64,000 bases of DNA from Flavobacterium paronense (GCF_030409795.1 NZ_JAUFQN010000019.1:1488001-1552000), one strand, 5' to 3'. Counted from the stretch's first letter, positions 26,494-35,561 are shown. Notes: generated by a model from the letters alone, not told the origin. Translations and numbers: made by a program.

Positions 26494-26536
26494 AATAGAA
26501 CGTATGCTGTTATCAGGACGCTAAATTAGAAATATG

Positions 26537-26544
26537 TATCTTTG
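26537..26544 (+). promoter_or_regulatory. -7 element of the DEAD-box helicase gene
   Basis: TATCTTTG is an exact TAnnTTTG match. Its last bases contain a TTG (26542) that is in frame with the helicase but must be promoter, not start codon. Confidence 0.65.
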
Positions 26545-26562
26545 GCACAAATTACAATACCA

Positions 26563-27906
26563 ATGAGCACTTTCGAGCAATTCAATCTTCCAAAATCTTT
26601 ACAAAAAGCCATCGACGAATTAGGGCTAACCACGCCAACTCCAATTCAGGAGAAATCCTTTTCAGTGATTATGTCAGGACGCGATGTAATGGGAATTGCA
26701 CAAACAGGAACCGGTAAAACCTTTGCTTATTTATTGCCAATTCTAAAACAATGGAAGTTTGTTGCCACAGATACACCAAGAATTGTAATCTTAGTTCCAA
26801 CACGTGAATTGGTAGTTCAGATAGCCGCAGAAGTTGAAAAACTAACACAATACATGTCGGTTAGAACCTTAGGCGTTTATGGTGGTGTGAATATCAACAC
26901 ACAAAAGAAATCTGTTTATCAGGGAATTGATGTTTTGGTAGGAACTCCTGGTCGTGTAATGGATTTGGCATTAGATAATGTAATCCGCTTTGACAGTCTG
27001 CAAAAACTGGTGATTGACGAATTTGATGAAATGCTGAATTTAGGTTTTAGAACTCAGGTTACTTCTATCCTATCGATGATAAAAACTAAACGCCAGAACA
27101 TTTTATTCTCGGCAACTATGACGGATGAGGTTGATGATATGTTAGAAGATTACTTCGATTTTCCCGAGGAAGTTACACTTGAAAAATCGGGAACACCTTT
27201 AGAAAAAATAGAACAGCTAGGCTACTTTGTACCTAACTTTTTAACCAAAATAAACCTAATTGTAGAATTACTAAAAGACGACGCTTTCGAAAGAGTATTG
27301 CTTTTTGTAAACAATAAAAAAACGGCCGATTTGTTAGCCGTCAAGCTGGAGGAACTTTATCCGGAGCAATTTGGAATCATCCATTCAAACAAATCACAGA
27401 ATTACCGTTTACAAACGATGGCTTCGTTTCAAGCTGGAGAAATCAGAGGAATCGTTACTACGGATGTTATGGCAAGAGGTTTGGATATTTCGGATGTGAC
27501 ACACGTTATCAACGTTGAGTTTTCGGAAGTGCCAGAACAATATATTCACCGAATTGGTCGTACCGGTCGTGCCGACAAATCAGGAATTGCGATTAGTTTA
27601 ATTAGTCCGGGTGAACAGGAAATCCAAATAGAAGCAGAAATGCTGATGGATAAAGAAATCAAGATTTTAGATTTGCCAACAACCGTGGAAGTCGCTACGC
27701 GCCTATTAGAATTTGAGAAAGACAAAAAGAAACTAAAGGTTATTTTGAAAACCAACAAACTCGAAGGTGGCGCTTCTTTTCATGAAAAAGCAAAAAAGAA
27801 TTCAAAAGTGAATCTTGGTGGCCCATCAAAAACCAAGAAAAAAACCGGAACGTCAGTCAATAGAAATATATTGAAAACAAGAGCAGCGAAAAGGAAGAAG
27901 AAATAA
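26563..27906 (+). CDS. DEAD-box RNA helicase
   Basis: This 447-residue ATP-dependent RNA helicase starts at the ATG at 26563 (MSTFEQFNLPKS). Motifs in order: Q motif TPTPIQEKSF, motif I AQTGTGKT, Ia VPTRELV, II DEFD (a DExD variant in place of DEAD), III SAT, V RGLDI and VI HRIGRTGR. A basic tail (KKKTGTSVNRN then ILKTRAAKRKKK) is typical of RNA-binding extensions of RhlE-like helicases. A role in cold growth, ribosome assembly or RNA turnover is likely; the exact paralogue is not determinable. Confidence 0.93.
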   Translation: MSTFEQFNLPKSLQKAIDELGLTTPTPIQEKSFSVIMSGRDVMGIAQTGTGKTFAYLLPILKQWKFVATDTPRIVILVPTRELVVQIAAEVEKLTQYMSVRTLGVYGGVNINTQKKSVYQGIDVLVGTPGRVMDLALDNVIRFDSLQKLVIDEFDEMLNLGFRTQVTSILSMIKTKRQNILFSATMTDEVDDMLEDYFDFPEEVTLEKSGTPLEKIEQLGYFVPNFLTKINLIVELLKDDAFERVLLFVNNKKTADLLAVKLEELYPEQFGIIHSNKSQNYRLQTMASFQAGEIRGIVTTDVMARGLDISDVTHVINVEFSEVPEQYIHRIGRTGRADKSGIAISLISPGEQEIQIEAEMLMDKEIKILDLPTTVEVATRLLEFEKDKKKLKVILKTNKLEGGASFHEKAKKNSKVNLGGPSKTKKKTGTSVNRNILKTRAAKRKKK

Positions 27907-27937
27907 TTGATAATTGATAATTGATAATTGACAATTG
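27903..27937 (+). repeat. 7-bp tandem repeat
   Basis: Four perfect ATAATTG units and one ACAATTG fill the gap between the helicase stop and the next promoter element. Confidence 0.8.
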
Positions 27938-27942
27938 ATTAC

Positions 27943-27950
27943 TATTTTTG
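27943..27950 (+). promoter_or_regulatory. -7 element of the BatA-domain gene
   Basis: TATTTTTG is an exact TAnnTTTG match, 15 bases before the ATG at 27966. Confidence 0.5.
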
Positions 27951-27965
27951 ACAAACTTTAAATAA

Positions 27966-29894
27966 ATGCAGTTTAAACACCCAGAAGTCCTTTATTTTCT
28001 CTTCTTATTGGTCATTCCAATTCTGGTTCATCTATTTCAACTGCGTCGTTTCAAGAAAGAATATTTCACTAACGTACAATTCCTAAAAGAACTTTCAGTA
28101 CAAACCCGTAAAAGCTCCACCATCAAAAAATGGCTGTTGCTTTTAACTCGTCTATTACTACTTACCTTTTTGATTTTAGCCTTTGCCCAACCGTTCTTTG
28201 CTGCCAAAGACAGTAAAAAGAATACGAACGAGATGTATATTATTTTGGATAATTCCTATAGCATGCAGGCCAAAGGCAAAAAAGGAGAACTTTTAAAACG
28301 TGCCGTTCAGGATTTATTGGAACACACTCCGGACGCGCAGAACTTCTCACTAATTACTACTTCTGATACTTATTGGAACACCGATATTAAGAGCGTTCAG
28401 AAAGATTTGCAAGACTTGAAATACAGTGCATCGGCATTTCGTTTGGATAATTTGATTGCCAAAGTTAATGCGCGCAAATCAGCTTTCAACAAAGATATAA
28501 TCGTGATTACCGATGCTGTTGGTTTAGAAACCAATCAAACCAAAAGCTTCAGAAAAGAAGATAATGTCTACTTCATCATTCCCGAAGCGGAACAAAAGAA
28601 TAACATCGCTATTGATAGTGTTTACATCCAACAAACATTAGACAGCTTTTATGATATTGGTATAAAACTCTCCGCAAATGGTGCCGATTTTAAAGATATT
28701 CCGATTTCGTTATACAATAAAAATAAGTTAGTAGCCAAAACGTTGCTCAACTTTGAAACGAATACCAAAACCATCAACTTCACCATTCCAAAAGAAGATT
28801 TTCATGGTTATGTTTCGATAGCAGATAAAGGTTTGGCGTATGATAACACCTATTATTTTAGCATCTCTAAGCCAAGTTTAACCAATGTTATTAGCATTGG
28901 CGATGCAGATAAAAGCAATTTTTTAGCCCGAATTTATACGAATGACGAGTTCAATTTCAATAACTTCCCATTAGCCAATTTGGATTATAACTTATTGGAA
29001 AAGCAGGATGCGATTGTGTTGAATGAACTAAAAGACATTCCACAAGCGTTACAAACTACCTTAAAATCATTTGTAACCAAAGGCGGAAACCTTATTGTCA
29101 TTCCGGCGCAGGAAAGCAATACCACTCAGTTGAATTCGTTTATGGTTAACTTTGGTACGCTACAATTTAAAACCGCAACTTCCGGTGAAAAGAAAGTGAC
29201 TAAAATCAATTTCAATCATCCCTTGTTCAGTTCCGTTTTTGAAAAGAAGATTGACAACTTTCAATATCCATCTACTAAAACAGCTTTTGGTTTGACTAGT
29301 ACAACTCCGGCTATATTGACATATGATGATCAAAGTACGTTTCTGACTTCCTTGCCAAATGACTTATCCTCAGTATATGTTTTTGCGGCACCAATCGACA
29401 AAGCCAATAGTAATTTTCAAAACTCGCCACTAATTGTCCCGACGTTTTATAACATGGCGCAAAGCAGTCAGAAAACTAGTGTTACTGCAATGATTATTGG
29501 AGAAAACAAACCTTTTGTAGTGGATGCTTTGTTATCAAAAGACGAGATTCTAACGGTAAAAAACAATGCCGAAAGTTTTATTCCCATACAACAGTTGTTG
29601 AACACGAAAGTCAAAATGACATTTAATGACAGTCCAACTGAAGCTGGAAATTTTAGTATCTTTAACGGAGCAAATCTGGTGCAAAATATAAGTTTTAATT
29701 ATAATCGAACTGAAAGTAATTTGGCATTGGCAAACCCTGATGTCGCTAGCAACTTTAAAGAAATTGATGCTATTGAAACCGTATTTAATACCATTCAGAC
29801 CGATAGAACCGATACGCAAATCTGGAAATGGTTTGTGATTTTAACGTTACTCTTTTTAGCATTAGAACTGCTCATTCAAAAATTTGTAAAATGA
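27966..29894 (+). CDS. BatA-domain membrane protein with VWA-like region
   Basis: This 642-residue protein starts with the BatA N-terminal double-transmembrane domain (about residues 5-75: FKHPEVLYFLFLLVIPILVHLFQLRRFKK, then a second helix about 55-75). It continues with a von Willebrand A-like region holding a MIDAS-type MYIILDNSYSMQAKG (about 90-105; DxSxS kept). A long periplasmic part follows, and a C-terminal helix (about 617-637) ends it. Proteins of this type occur widely in Bacteroidetes, sometimes near Bat operons, but their role is unsettled. The stop codon overlaps the next start in ATGA, so the two genes are translationally coupled. Confidence 0.85.
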   Translation: MQFKHPEVLYFLFLLVIPILVHLFQLRRFKKEYFTNVQFLKELSVQTRKSSTIKKWLLLLTRLLLLTFLILAFAQPFFAAKDSKKNTNEMYIILDNSYSMQAKGKKGELLKRAVQDLLEHTPDAQNFSLITTSDTYWNTDIKSVQKDLQDLKYSASAFRLDNLIAKVNARKSAFNKDIIVITDAVGLETNQTKSFRKEDNVYFIIPEAEQKNNIAIDSVYIQQTLDSFYDIGIKLSANGADFKDIPISLYNKNKLVAKTLLNFETNTKTINFTIPKEDFHGYVSIADKGLAYDNTYYFSISKPSLTNVISIGDADKSNFLARIYTNDEFNFNNFPLANLDYNLLEKQDAIVLNELKDIPQALQTTLKSFVTKGGNLIVIPAQESNTTQLNSFMVNFGTLQFKTATSGEKKVTKINFNHPLFSSVFEKKIDNFQYPSTKTAFGLTSTTPAILTYDDQSTFLTSLPNDLSSVYVFAAPIDKANSNFQNSPLIVPTFYNMAQSSQKTSVTAMIIGENKPFVVDALLSKDEILTVKNNAESFIPIQQLLNTKVKMTFNDSPTEAGNFSIFNGANLVQNISFNYNRTESNLALANPDVASNFKEIDAIETVFNTIQTDRTDTQIWKWFVILTLLFLALELLIQKFVK

Positions 29895-31144
29895 ACCTAA
29901 TCCTCCGAAAAGCCAAGATTATTGACCCACAAAGTCCGTTTCATAATCAAACTGTTGATGTAAAAATTACAAATGGCATCTTTGAGAAAATTGGAATTTC
30001 ATTGCCAAAATCGGAAACACATCAGGAATTTGAACATGAAGGGTTACATATTTCTCAAGGTTGGGTTGATACTAGTGTTTCTTTTGGCGAACCAGGTTTT
30101 GAAGACAGAGAAACCATCGCTAATGGCTTGGAAACTGCGGCAAAAAGTGGATTTACAGGAATAGCATTGCAACCCAACTCCTATCCTATTATTGATAACC
30201 AATCACAAGTACATTTTGTAAAACAAAAAGCTGACGGCTTTGCTACGGAGTTATTCCCGATTGGCGCATTGACTAAAGCAAGCGAAGGAAAAGATTTAGC
30301 CGAACTATTTGATATGAAAAATGCAGGAGCAGTAGCTTTTGGGGATTATAACAAAAGTTTATCAAATGCTAATCTGATGAAAATTAGTTTGCAATATGTA
30401 CAGGATTTTGATGGATTAGTGATAGCATTTTGCCAAGATGAAAGCATCAAAGGAAATGGCGTTGCCAATGAAGGAATCGTTACTACACGATTAGGATTAA
30501 AGGGAATACCAAGCTTAGCTGAAGAACTGATTGTTGCCCGAAACCTATTCTTATTGGAATATACAGGTGGAAGATTACACATTCCAACTATATCATCGGC
30601 CAAATCAGTTGCCTTAATTAAAGAAGCTAAAAAGAAAGGATTAAACGTTAGCTGTAGCGTTGCTGTACATCATTTGGTTTTAACTGATGAAAAACTGGAG
30701 GGTTTTGATTCCAGATATAAAGTATCACCACCACTGCGAACGGAAGAAGATAGAAAAGCATTAATTGCCGGAATTAAAGACAATACAATTGACTGCATCA
30801 CAACTGACCACAATCCAATTGACATTGAAAACAAAAAGATGGAATTTGATTTGGCTAAAAATGGAACTATAGGTTTGGAAAGTGCATTTGGAGCATTGCT
30901 AACCGTATTGCCTTTAGATAAAATAATAGAAAAATTAACTTTTGGTAAAACTATTTTAAACGCTGAAATTCATAGCATTAAAGAAAATAACAAAGTTTCT
31001 ATTTCATTGTTTACTACAGAAGACAAGTGGACATTTGGCAAAGAACATATTTCATCAAAATCAAAAAACTCAGCTTTCCTTGGACAACCAATGAAAGGAA
31101 AAGCTATTGGGATATATAATCAAGGGAAATTAATTTTATCATAA
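29891..31144 (+). CDS. Dihydroorotase-like protein lacking the HxH metal motif
   Basis: This 417-residue amidohydrolase-fold protein resembles bacterial dihydroorotases throughout (MNLILRKAKIIDPQSPFH start; YKVSPPLRTEEDRKALIAGI; TIDCITTDHNPIDIE; GTIGLESAFGALL). The invariant metal-binding DxHxH near residues 55-62 reads DTSVSFGEPGFEDRETI, so both histidines are replaced. The Asp of TDHNP is kept, and at least one His (AVHHLVL) remains. It may therefore be a catalytically dead dihydroorotase homologue, like the PyrC' subunits that support aspartate transcarbamoylase in some bacteria, or use an altered centre. The start ATG overlaps the stop of the BatA-domain gene. Membrane and esterase genes follow in the same run. 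Confidence 0.85.
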   Translation: MNLILRKAKIIDPQSPFHNQTVDVKITNGIFEKIGISLPKSETHQEFEHEGLHISQGWVDTSVSFGEPGFEDRETIANGLETAAKSGFTGIALQPNSYPIIDNQSQVHFVKQKADGFATELFPIGALTKASEGKDLAELFDMKNAGAVAFGDYNKSLSNANLMKISLQYVQDFDGLVIAFCQDESIKGNGVANEGIVTTRLGLKGIPSLAEELIVARNLFLLEYTGGRLHIPTISSAKSVALIKEAKKKGLNVSCSVAVHHLVLTDEKLEGFDSRYKVSPPLRTEEDRKALIAGIKDNTIDCITTDHNPIDIENKKMEFDLAKNGTIGLESAFGALLTVLPLDKIIEKLTFGKTILNAEIHSIKENNKVSISLFTTEDKWTFGKEHISSKSKNSAFLGQPMKGKAIGIYNQGKLILS

Positions 31145-31150
31145 ACAACT

Positions 31151-31474
31151 ATGGAAAATATTGACAAATCTAAAAATACAGCAATTGTTGCTTACATAAC
31201 TATAATTGGCAGTGTGATTGCTATCTTTATGAATCAAGAGGAAAACAAAAGCGAATTTGGTTCTTTTCACATCAGACAGGCATTAGGGTTGTTTATTTCT
31301 TTCTTTTTGCTTGGCTATTTTGTGGGCTATGCCGATAGTTGGACAGCAACGTCAGCATTTTACCTATTCTATTTTATTCTTTGGATATATGGCTTTACCG
31401 GAGCACTTCAAGGACAAAAAAGAGTATTGCCATTAGTTGGTCCATTTTTTCAATCTACTTTTAAAAGTTTATAA
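31151..31474 (+). CDS. Small membrane protein, DUF4870/Tic20-like
   Basis: This 107-residue protein has three predicted transmembrane helices (about residues 10-27, 45-62 and 68-88). The signature AYITIIGSVIAIFMNQEENKS then SFHIRQALGLFISFF matches small membrane proteins of the DUF4870 type, in which a FHxRQAL motif is common. The function is unknown. It lies 6 bases after the dihydroorotase-like gene, and its last base overlaps the start of the esterase gene (TAATG), so it belongs to a four-gene operon that starts at 27966. Confidence 0.8.
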   Translation: MENIDKSKNTAIVAYITIIGSVIAIFMNQEENKSEFGSFHIRQALGLFISFFLLGYFVGYADSWTATSAFYLFYFILWIYGFTGALQGQKRVLPLVGPFFQSTFKSL

Positions 31475-32118
31475 TGAGTTTATCGCTTCACCATCTTGTC
31501 AGAGAACCTAAAATAAAATTGGACAAAAACCCATTGCTTTTATTGCTTCACGGCTATGGCAGTAATGAAGAAGATTTATTCTCTTTTGCCACTGAACTTC
31601 CTGATGAATATTTTGTGATATCAGCTCGTGCTCCTTTTGATATGATGTATGGCAGCTATGCCTGGTATGCAATAAATTTTGATGCTGATGAAAATAAGTT
31701 TTCAGATATTGGACAAGCCAAAAAATCCAGAGACAAGATTGCTAATTTTATTGACGAATTAGTTGCTAATTATCCTATTGATTTACAAAACGTAACGTTA
31801 ATTGGGTTTAGTCAAGGTTCTATTTTGAGTTATGCTGTTGGATTATCTTATCCTGAAAAAGTGCAGCGTGTGGTTGCTATAAGTGGCTATTTGAATACTG
31901 AAATTGCAGTAGACAACTTTAAAGAAAATGACTTCAGTAATTTAAAAATTTTTGCTTCTCATGGAACAGTTGATCAGGTTATTCCGGTTGAATGGGCTCG
32001 AAAATCTATACCTGTCTTAGAGAATTTGGGCATCTTTGTAGTCTACAAAGAATATCCAGTTGGTCATGGCGTTTCACCACAAAACTTTTTTGATTTTAAA
32101 AATTGGTTGCAATCATAA
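31474..32118 (+). CDS. Alpha/beta hydrolase, phospholipase/carboxylesterase family
   Basis: This 214-residue cytoplasmic serine hydrolase has LLLHGYGSNEEDLFSFATELP near the N-terminus (oxyanion region), the nucleophile elbow GFSQGSILS, the catalytic Asp in ASHGTVDQVIP and His in VGHGVSP. The layout is that of acyl-protein thioesterase-like carboxylesterases. The substrate is unknown. The start codon overlaps the previous stop codon by one base. The gene ends 4 bases before a strong bidirectional terminator shared with the convergent lipoprotein gene. Confidence 0.9.
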   Translation: MSLSLHHLVREPKIKLDKNPLLLLLHGYGSNEEDLFSFATELPDEYFVISARAPFDMMYGSYAWYAINFDADENKFSDIGQAKKSRDKIANFIDELVANYPIDLQNVTLIGFSQGSILSYAVGLSYPEKVQRVVAISGYLNTEIAVDNFKENDFSNLKIFASHGTVDQVIPVEWARKSIPVLENLGIFVVYKEYPVGHGVSPQNFFDFKNWLQS

Positions 32119-32121
32119 AAC

Positions 32122-32153
32122 AAAAAAGGTCTTGAAATTCAAGACCTTTTTTT
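32122..32153. terminator. Bidirectional terminator between convergent genes
   Basis: The stem AAAAAAGGTCTTGAA / TTCAAGACCTTTTTT is nearly perfect and has A/T runs on both sides. It fills the 35-base gap between the esterase and lipoprotein genes. Confidence 0.93.
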
Positions 32154-32642
32154 CTATTGTTCTGTATCAGTTTCTATTTCCTTTTTCCCTATTTCACCAT
32201 CGCCAGAAAACATAGTTGTAGTTCCTTTTTTGAGCACATAACCTTTCCAAGGTATTAATTGCCATTCTTTTAAAACCCAAGGTTTACCTTCTGCTACCCT
32301 AGACAAAACTATTGAAGCGGTATCTTTAGGAAGAAAAATTTCAGCCATACTGGCATCTTCGTTGAACAACACGTAAGCACTCAAAGTCTCATCTTGATTA
32401 TTTGGATTGTCTGTTGGATTCAACTGTATTCCGGAAAAGCATTTTACACATTCTTTATTTACTTTTGACCAAACAAAACCGGCAGAGGCCAAACACCCAT
32501 TTTCATCTTTATCATTAACCATTGTAGAATCTTTTGCCGTAGCAACTTTATCAAGCTTTTCATCTGCATCATCATTTTTATCAATTAGTTTACAAGAACT
32601 AACAAGTAATAAAATTATTATAAGCGGTATGATTTTTTTCAT
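32154..32642 (-). CDS. Small lipoprotein, unknown function
   Basis: This 162-residue lipoprotein has a signal with lipobox LVSSC (Cys about residue 16) and an acidic stretch after the cysteine (KLIDKNDDADEK). The mature part contains CLASAGFVWSKVNKECVKCFSGIQLNP, which repeats a Cys-based pattern, then a beta-rich end with WVLKEWQLIPWKGYVLKKG. No known domain is recognised. The gene follows 32662-33186 after a 19-base gap, so it is last in a three-gene minus-strand operon led by the MBL-fold hydrolase. Confidence 0.7.
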   Translation of the reverse strand: MKKIIPLIIILLLVSSCKLIDKNDDADEKLDKVATAKDSTMVNDKDENGCLASAGFVWSKVNKECVKCFSGIQLNPTDNPNNQDETLSAYVLFNEDASMAEIFLPKDTASIVLSRVAEGKPWVLKEWQLIPWKGYVLKKGTTTMFSGDGEIGKKEIETDTEQ

Positions 32643-32661
32643 TTTCGATTGGTGTTAACTA

Positions 32662-33186
32662 CTAATTTAATGCAGCAGGATATAAATAAGAATTCATTAT
32701 TTCAAATGAAATACTGCCATTCTCTTCAACAAAATATTTCAACAACACTTCACCCCAAAGTTCGCCATTACTGTAATTGGCAATTATCCAACGATGATTC
32801 AAAAGTTTTACACTATTAATGATAAACTTTTGGTTACCCATCTTAACCTGATCTGTATATTTATTCCCTTCCGGGCTATCATTATAGCTCAAAAGCGCTT
32901 GCTTTACTTTTTCAGCAAAAGCCGGAAGATCATTTATTTTGTTGCTTTCGTACAAATAATTTTGTGCTCTGTCATTATTTTCTAAAGAAAACGTATTGGC
33001 ATCATAGAGTTTATCAGATAAGTGAGTAATACTATCAGACAAGACTTTGGAAGTTAATAATGAATTATCAATTTCCTCAACATTAGATTTCGACTCACTT
33101 TTTTCTTTTGATGTAAAATATTTATAGGTAAAAACATTCATCAAAACAGCGATAATAAAAAGATATAAAAACAGTGATTTTCTCAT
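32662..33186 (-). CDS. Membrane-anchored protein, unknown function
   Basis: This 174-residue protein has one N-terminal hydrophobic segment (MRKSLFLYLFIIAVLMNVFTYKYF) that looks like an uncleaved anchor. A charged helical stretch (about residues 28-70) is followed by a compact domain (about 85-174) with QKFIINSVKLLNHRWIIANYSNGELWGEVLLKYFVEENGSISFEIM, an order of strands common in hydrolase-free periplasmic modules. I recognise no family. It lies between the MBL-fold hydrolase gene (3-base gap) and the lipoprotein gene. Confidence 0.7.
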   Translation of the reverse strand: MRKSLFLYLFIIAVLMNVFTYKYFTSKEKSESKSNVEEIDNSLLTSKVLSDSITHLSDKLYDANTFSLENNDRAQNYLYESNKINDLPAFAEKVKQALLSYNDSPEGNKYTDQVKMGNQKFIINSVKLLNHRWIIANYSNGELWGEVLLKYFVEENGSISFEIMNSYLYPAALN

Positions 33187-33189
33187 AAA

Positions 33190-33957
33190 CTAAAGCGTTA
33201 TTTTTAAATTATCATAAGCCAAATAAACATTTTTTGGCAATCGTTGTTGCACTTCTTCATGAAAGCCCATTAGATGACTTATGTGAGTCAGATAAGCTCT
33301 TTCCGGCTGAATCAAATGTATAAAATCTAATGCTTCTTGCAAACTAAAATGTGAATGATGTGGCTCTTCACGCAATGCATTAACAACCAGTACTTTTACA
33401 GCTTTGAGCTTCTGAATTTCCGATACATCAACGGTTTTTACATCTGTTAAATATACAAAATCTTGTATTCGATACCCAAAAACCGGAAGGTTTCCATGAT
33501 TAACTTGTATAGGTATAATTTCTGTCTGCCCAATTTTAAATTTTTCATTATTAGTCACCGCAAAAGTTTGAACTCCCGGTGCACCTGGATATTTATTTTC
33601 TGTTTCAAAAATATAATCAAATCGTTTTCTCAGACTTTCTAATACCCGTTGATGTCCATAAATGGGAATGTCACTTTTCTGTTTAAAGAAAAAAGGTCTA
33701 ATATCATCCAAACCTGCAGTATGATCAGCATGCTCATGGGTAAAAAGTATGGCGTCGAGTTTTTCACATCCTGAAGTAAGCATTTGCTGCCTGAAATCGG
33801 GGCCACAATCAATCACTATAGAATTATCATCCCAAGTAATCCACACAGAAACGCGTAATCTTTTATCTTTTGAATCAACACTTTTACAAACTGAATGATT
33901 ACTCCCTATAACAGGAATGCCTTGTGAAGTTCCGGTACCCAGAAAATAGACTTGCAT
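33190..33957 (-). CDS. MBL-fold metallo-hydrolase (PhnP-like)
   Basis: This 255-residue protein has the metallo-beta-lactamase signature THEHADHTAGLDD (His74, His76, Asp78, His79) after FLGTGTSQGIPVIGS at the N-terminus. NALREEPHHSHFSLQEAL and LTHISHLMGFHEEV provide the further His ligands. GTGTSQGIPVIG and the general length match PhnP/phosphodiesterase-like members, which act on cyclic phosphates, but the substrate is not proven. It is the first gene of a minus-strand trio and divergent from the 34093 gene. Confidence 0.9.
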   Translation of the reverse strand: MQVYFLGTGTSQGIPVIGSNHSVCKSVDSKDKRLRVSVWITWDDNSIVIDCGPDFRQQMLTSGCEKLDAILFTHEHADHTAGLDDIRPFFFKQKSDIPIYGHQRVLESLRKRFDYIFETENKYPGAPGVQTFAVTNNEKFKIGQTEIIPIQVNHGNLPVFGYRIQDFVYLTDVKTVDVSEIQKLKAVKVLVVNALREEPHHSHFSLQEALDFIHLIQPERAYLTHISHLMGFHEEVQQRLPKNVYLAYDNLKITL

Positions 33958-34066
33958 AGGAGCACAATATTTAATGTTTTTTTACTTATTTATAAAAGTA
34001 ATTTTTTTAATGTAAATAATTACAAAAATAGGCGTTAATTATCTTTTATAAAAATAGGTATTTTAG

Positions 34067-34074
34067 TAACTTTG
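34067..34074 (+). promoter_or_regulatory. -7 element of the 34093-35559 gene
   Basis: TAACTTTG is an exact TAnnTTTG match, 18 bases before the ATG at 34093. An in-frame TTG at 34072 falls inside it and is not a start. Confidence 0.65.
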
Positions 34075-34092
34075 CATTGTATTAAACATTTT

Positions 34093-35559
34093 ATGGAAAG
34101 ATCTGAATCATATATTAAACTTAAAGGAGATAAAGTTATCGAGCAAGTTCCATCATTGAAGGACAAAGCAATGAGAATAAACTTTAACGAAAATATCTAC
34201 GGAACTTTTGCCGAAATTGGTGCTGGTCAGGAAACAGTAAGGCATTTTTTCAGAGCGGGAGGTTCATCTGGAACAATTGCAAAAGCAATGTCTGCTTACG
34301 ATAAAGATTTTAGTGATGCTATTTACGGCATTGAAGATGATGGTAGATATGTGACTGAAAGTCGTTTGAAAAACATGTTAAGTCACGAAGTTCAGTTGAT
34401 TGAAAAGCGATTAAGTAGAGACAAACATCCAAACAAAATGTTTTTCAGTTATGCCAATACGGTTTCCACAATTGATTTTGCAAAACAATTTAAAGGTCAT
34501 GGTTGGGTTGGAATAAAATACCAAGTTGAAGCCGAAGAAGATTACAACGAAATCACATTACACATACGTTTTAAAGAAAATGATGCCAGATTGCAACAAG
34601 AAACTCTTGGGGTACTTGGTGTGAATTTGATTTTTGGTGCTTTTTATAAGTATAATGACCCTAAAAAATTATTGCGCTACTTATATGATCATTTAGATAA
34701 AGACCAGCTTGAGATTGATACTATTAACTTTTCAGGTCCGCGTTTCGCAAATGTTGATAATCGATTAATGAGTTTGCAGTTAGTAAAAAATGGCATGACA
34801 GATGCGGTGATGTTTGGTCCAGATGGTCAAAATATTCTTCCTGCCTCTATTTTATACAAAAAAAATATCTTAGCATTAAGAGGAAGTTTCCGTCCAGTTA
34901 CTCAAGTAAATATGGACATGTATGAAAGATCATTGAAAATGTTCTTAGAAGAAAGCAAAGTTGAAAAAGAAAATGCTTTAGTAGTTTTTGAAATTACTTT
35001 ATCAAATTTACGTTCTGAAGGTGAAATTGATGAAAGAGATTTTATGGATAGAGCTGAACTGTTGTGTGCGCTAGGTCAAACCGTAATGATTTCAAATTTC
35101 CAAGAATATTATAAAGTGGTTGAATATTTTGCTAGTTATACCAAAGCCAGAATGGGATTAGCAATGGGAGTGAATAATTTGGTTGACATTTTTGATGAAA
35201 AATACTATCGTCATTTGAGTGGTGGAATTCTAGAAGCATTTGGAAAACTATTTTATCGTGATTTAAAAGTATTCTTGTATCCAATGGAAGATGAAAACGG
35301 AGAGATTATTAATTCTCAAAATCTAAAAGTACACCCAAGGATGAAAGAATTGTATAAATTCTTTGCTTATAATGGAAAAGTAGTAGATATCACTGATTTT
35401 GATAAATCACATCTTAAAATTTTCTCTCGTGAAGTTTTAAAAATGATTAACACAGGTACTCCTGGTTGGGAAGAACTACTTCCAGAAGGGATTGCAGAAA
35501 TTATAAAGAAACACCAACTATTCGGGTATAATCCAGATAAAATATTGCAAAAAGCATAA
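34093..35559 (+). CDS. Conserved Bacteroidetes protein of unknown function
   Basis: This 488-residue soluble protein has no signal peptide or membrane segment. It begins MERSESYIKLKGDK and has conserved-looking stretches GTFAEIGAGQETVRHFFRAGG, GIEDDGRYVTESRLKNML, GPDGQNILPASILYKKNIL, TQVNMDMYERSLKMFLEES and MGVNNLVDIFDEKYYRHLSGG. I know similar proteins only as database entries with conflicting labels (TonB receptor, adenylyltransferase); neither label fits, because there is no signal peptide, barrel or nucleotide-binding motif here. I start it at 34093 because of the promoter overlap described above. It stands alone, with a terminator behind it. Confidence 0.8.
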   Translation: MERSESYIKLKGDKVIEQVPSLKDKAMRINFNENIYGTFAEIGAGQETVRHFFRAGGSSGTIAKAMSAYDKDFSDAIYGIEDDGRYVTESRLKNMLSHEVQLIEKRLSRDKHPNKMFFSYANTVSTIDFAKQFKGHGWVGIKYQVEAEEDYNEITLHIRFKENDARLQQETLGVLGVNLIFGAFYKYNDPKKLLRYLYDHLDKDQLEIDTINFSGPRFANVDNRLMSLQLVKNGMTDAVMFGPDGQNILPASILYKKNILALRGSFRPVTQVNMDMYERSLKMFLEESKVEKENALVVFEITLSNLRSEGEIDERDFMDRAELLCALGQTVMISNFQEYYKVVEYFASYTKARMGLAMGVNNLVDIFDEKYYRHLSGGILEAFGKLFYRDLKVFLYPMEDENGEIINSQNLKVHPRMKELYKFFAYNGKVVDITDFDKSHLKIFSREVLKMINTGTPGWEELLPEGIAEIIKKHQLFGYNPDKILQKA

Positions 35560-35561
35560 AC

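Noticed and set aside
26542..26562. TTG start seven codons upstream for the DEAD-box helicase
   Set aside because: The TTG is the last part of an exact TAnnTTTG promoter element; ATG at 26563 fits family starts.
34072..34092. TTG start for the 34093 gene
   Set aside because: It overlaps the -7 promoter element TAACTTTG; the ATG at 34093 follows at normal distance.
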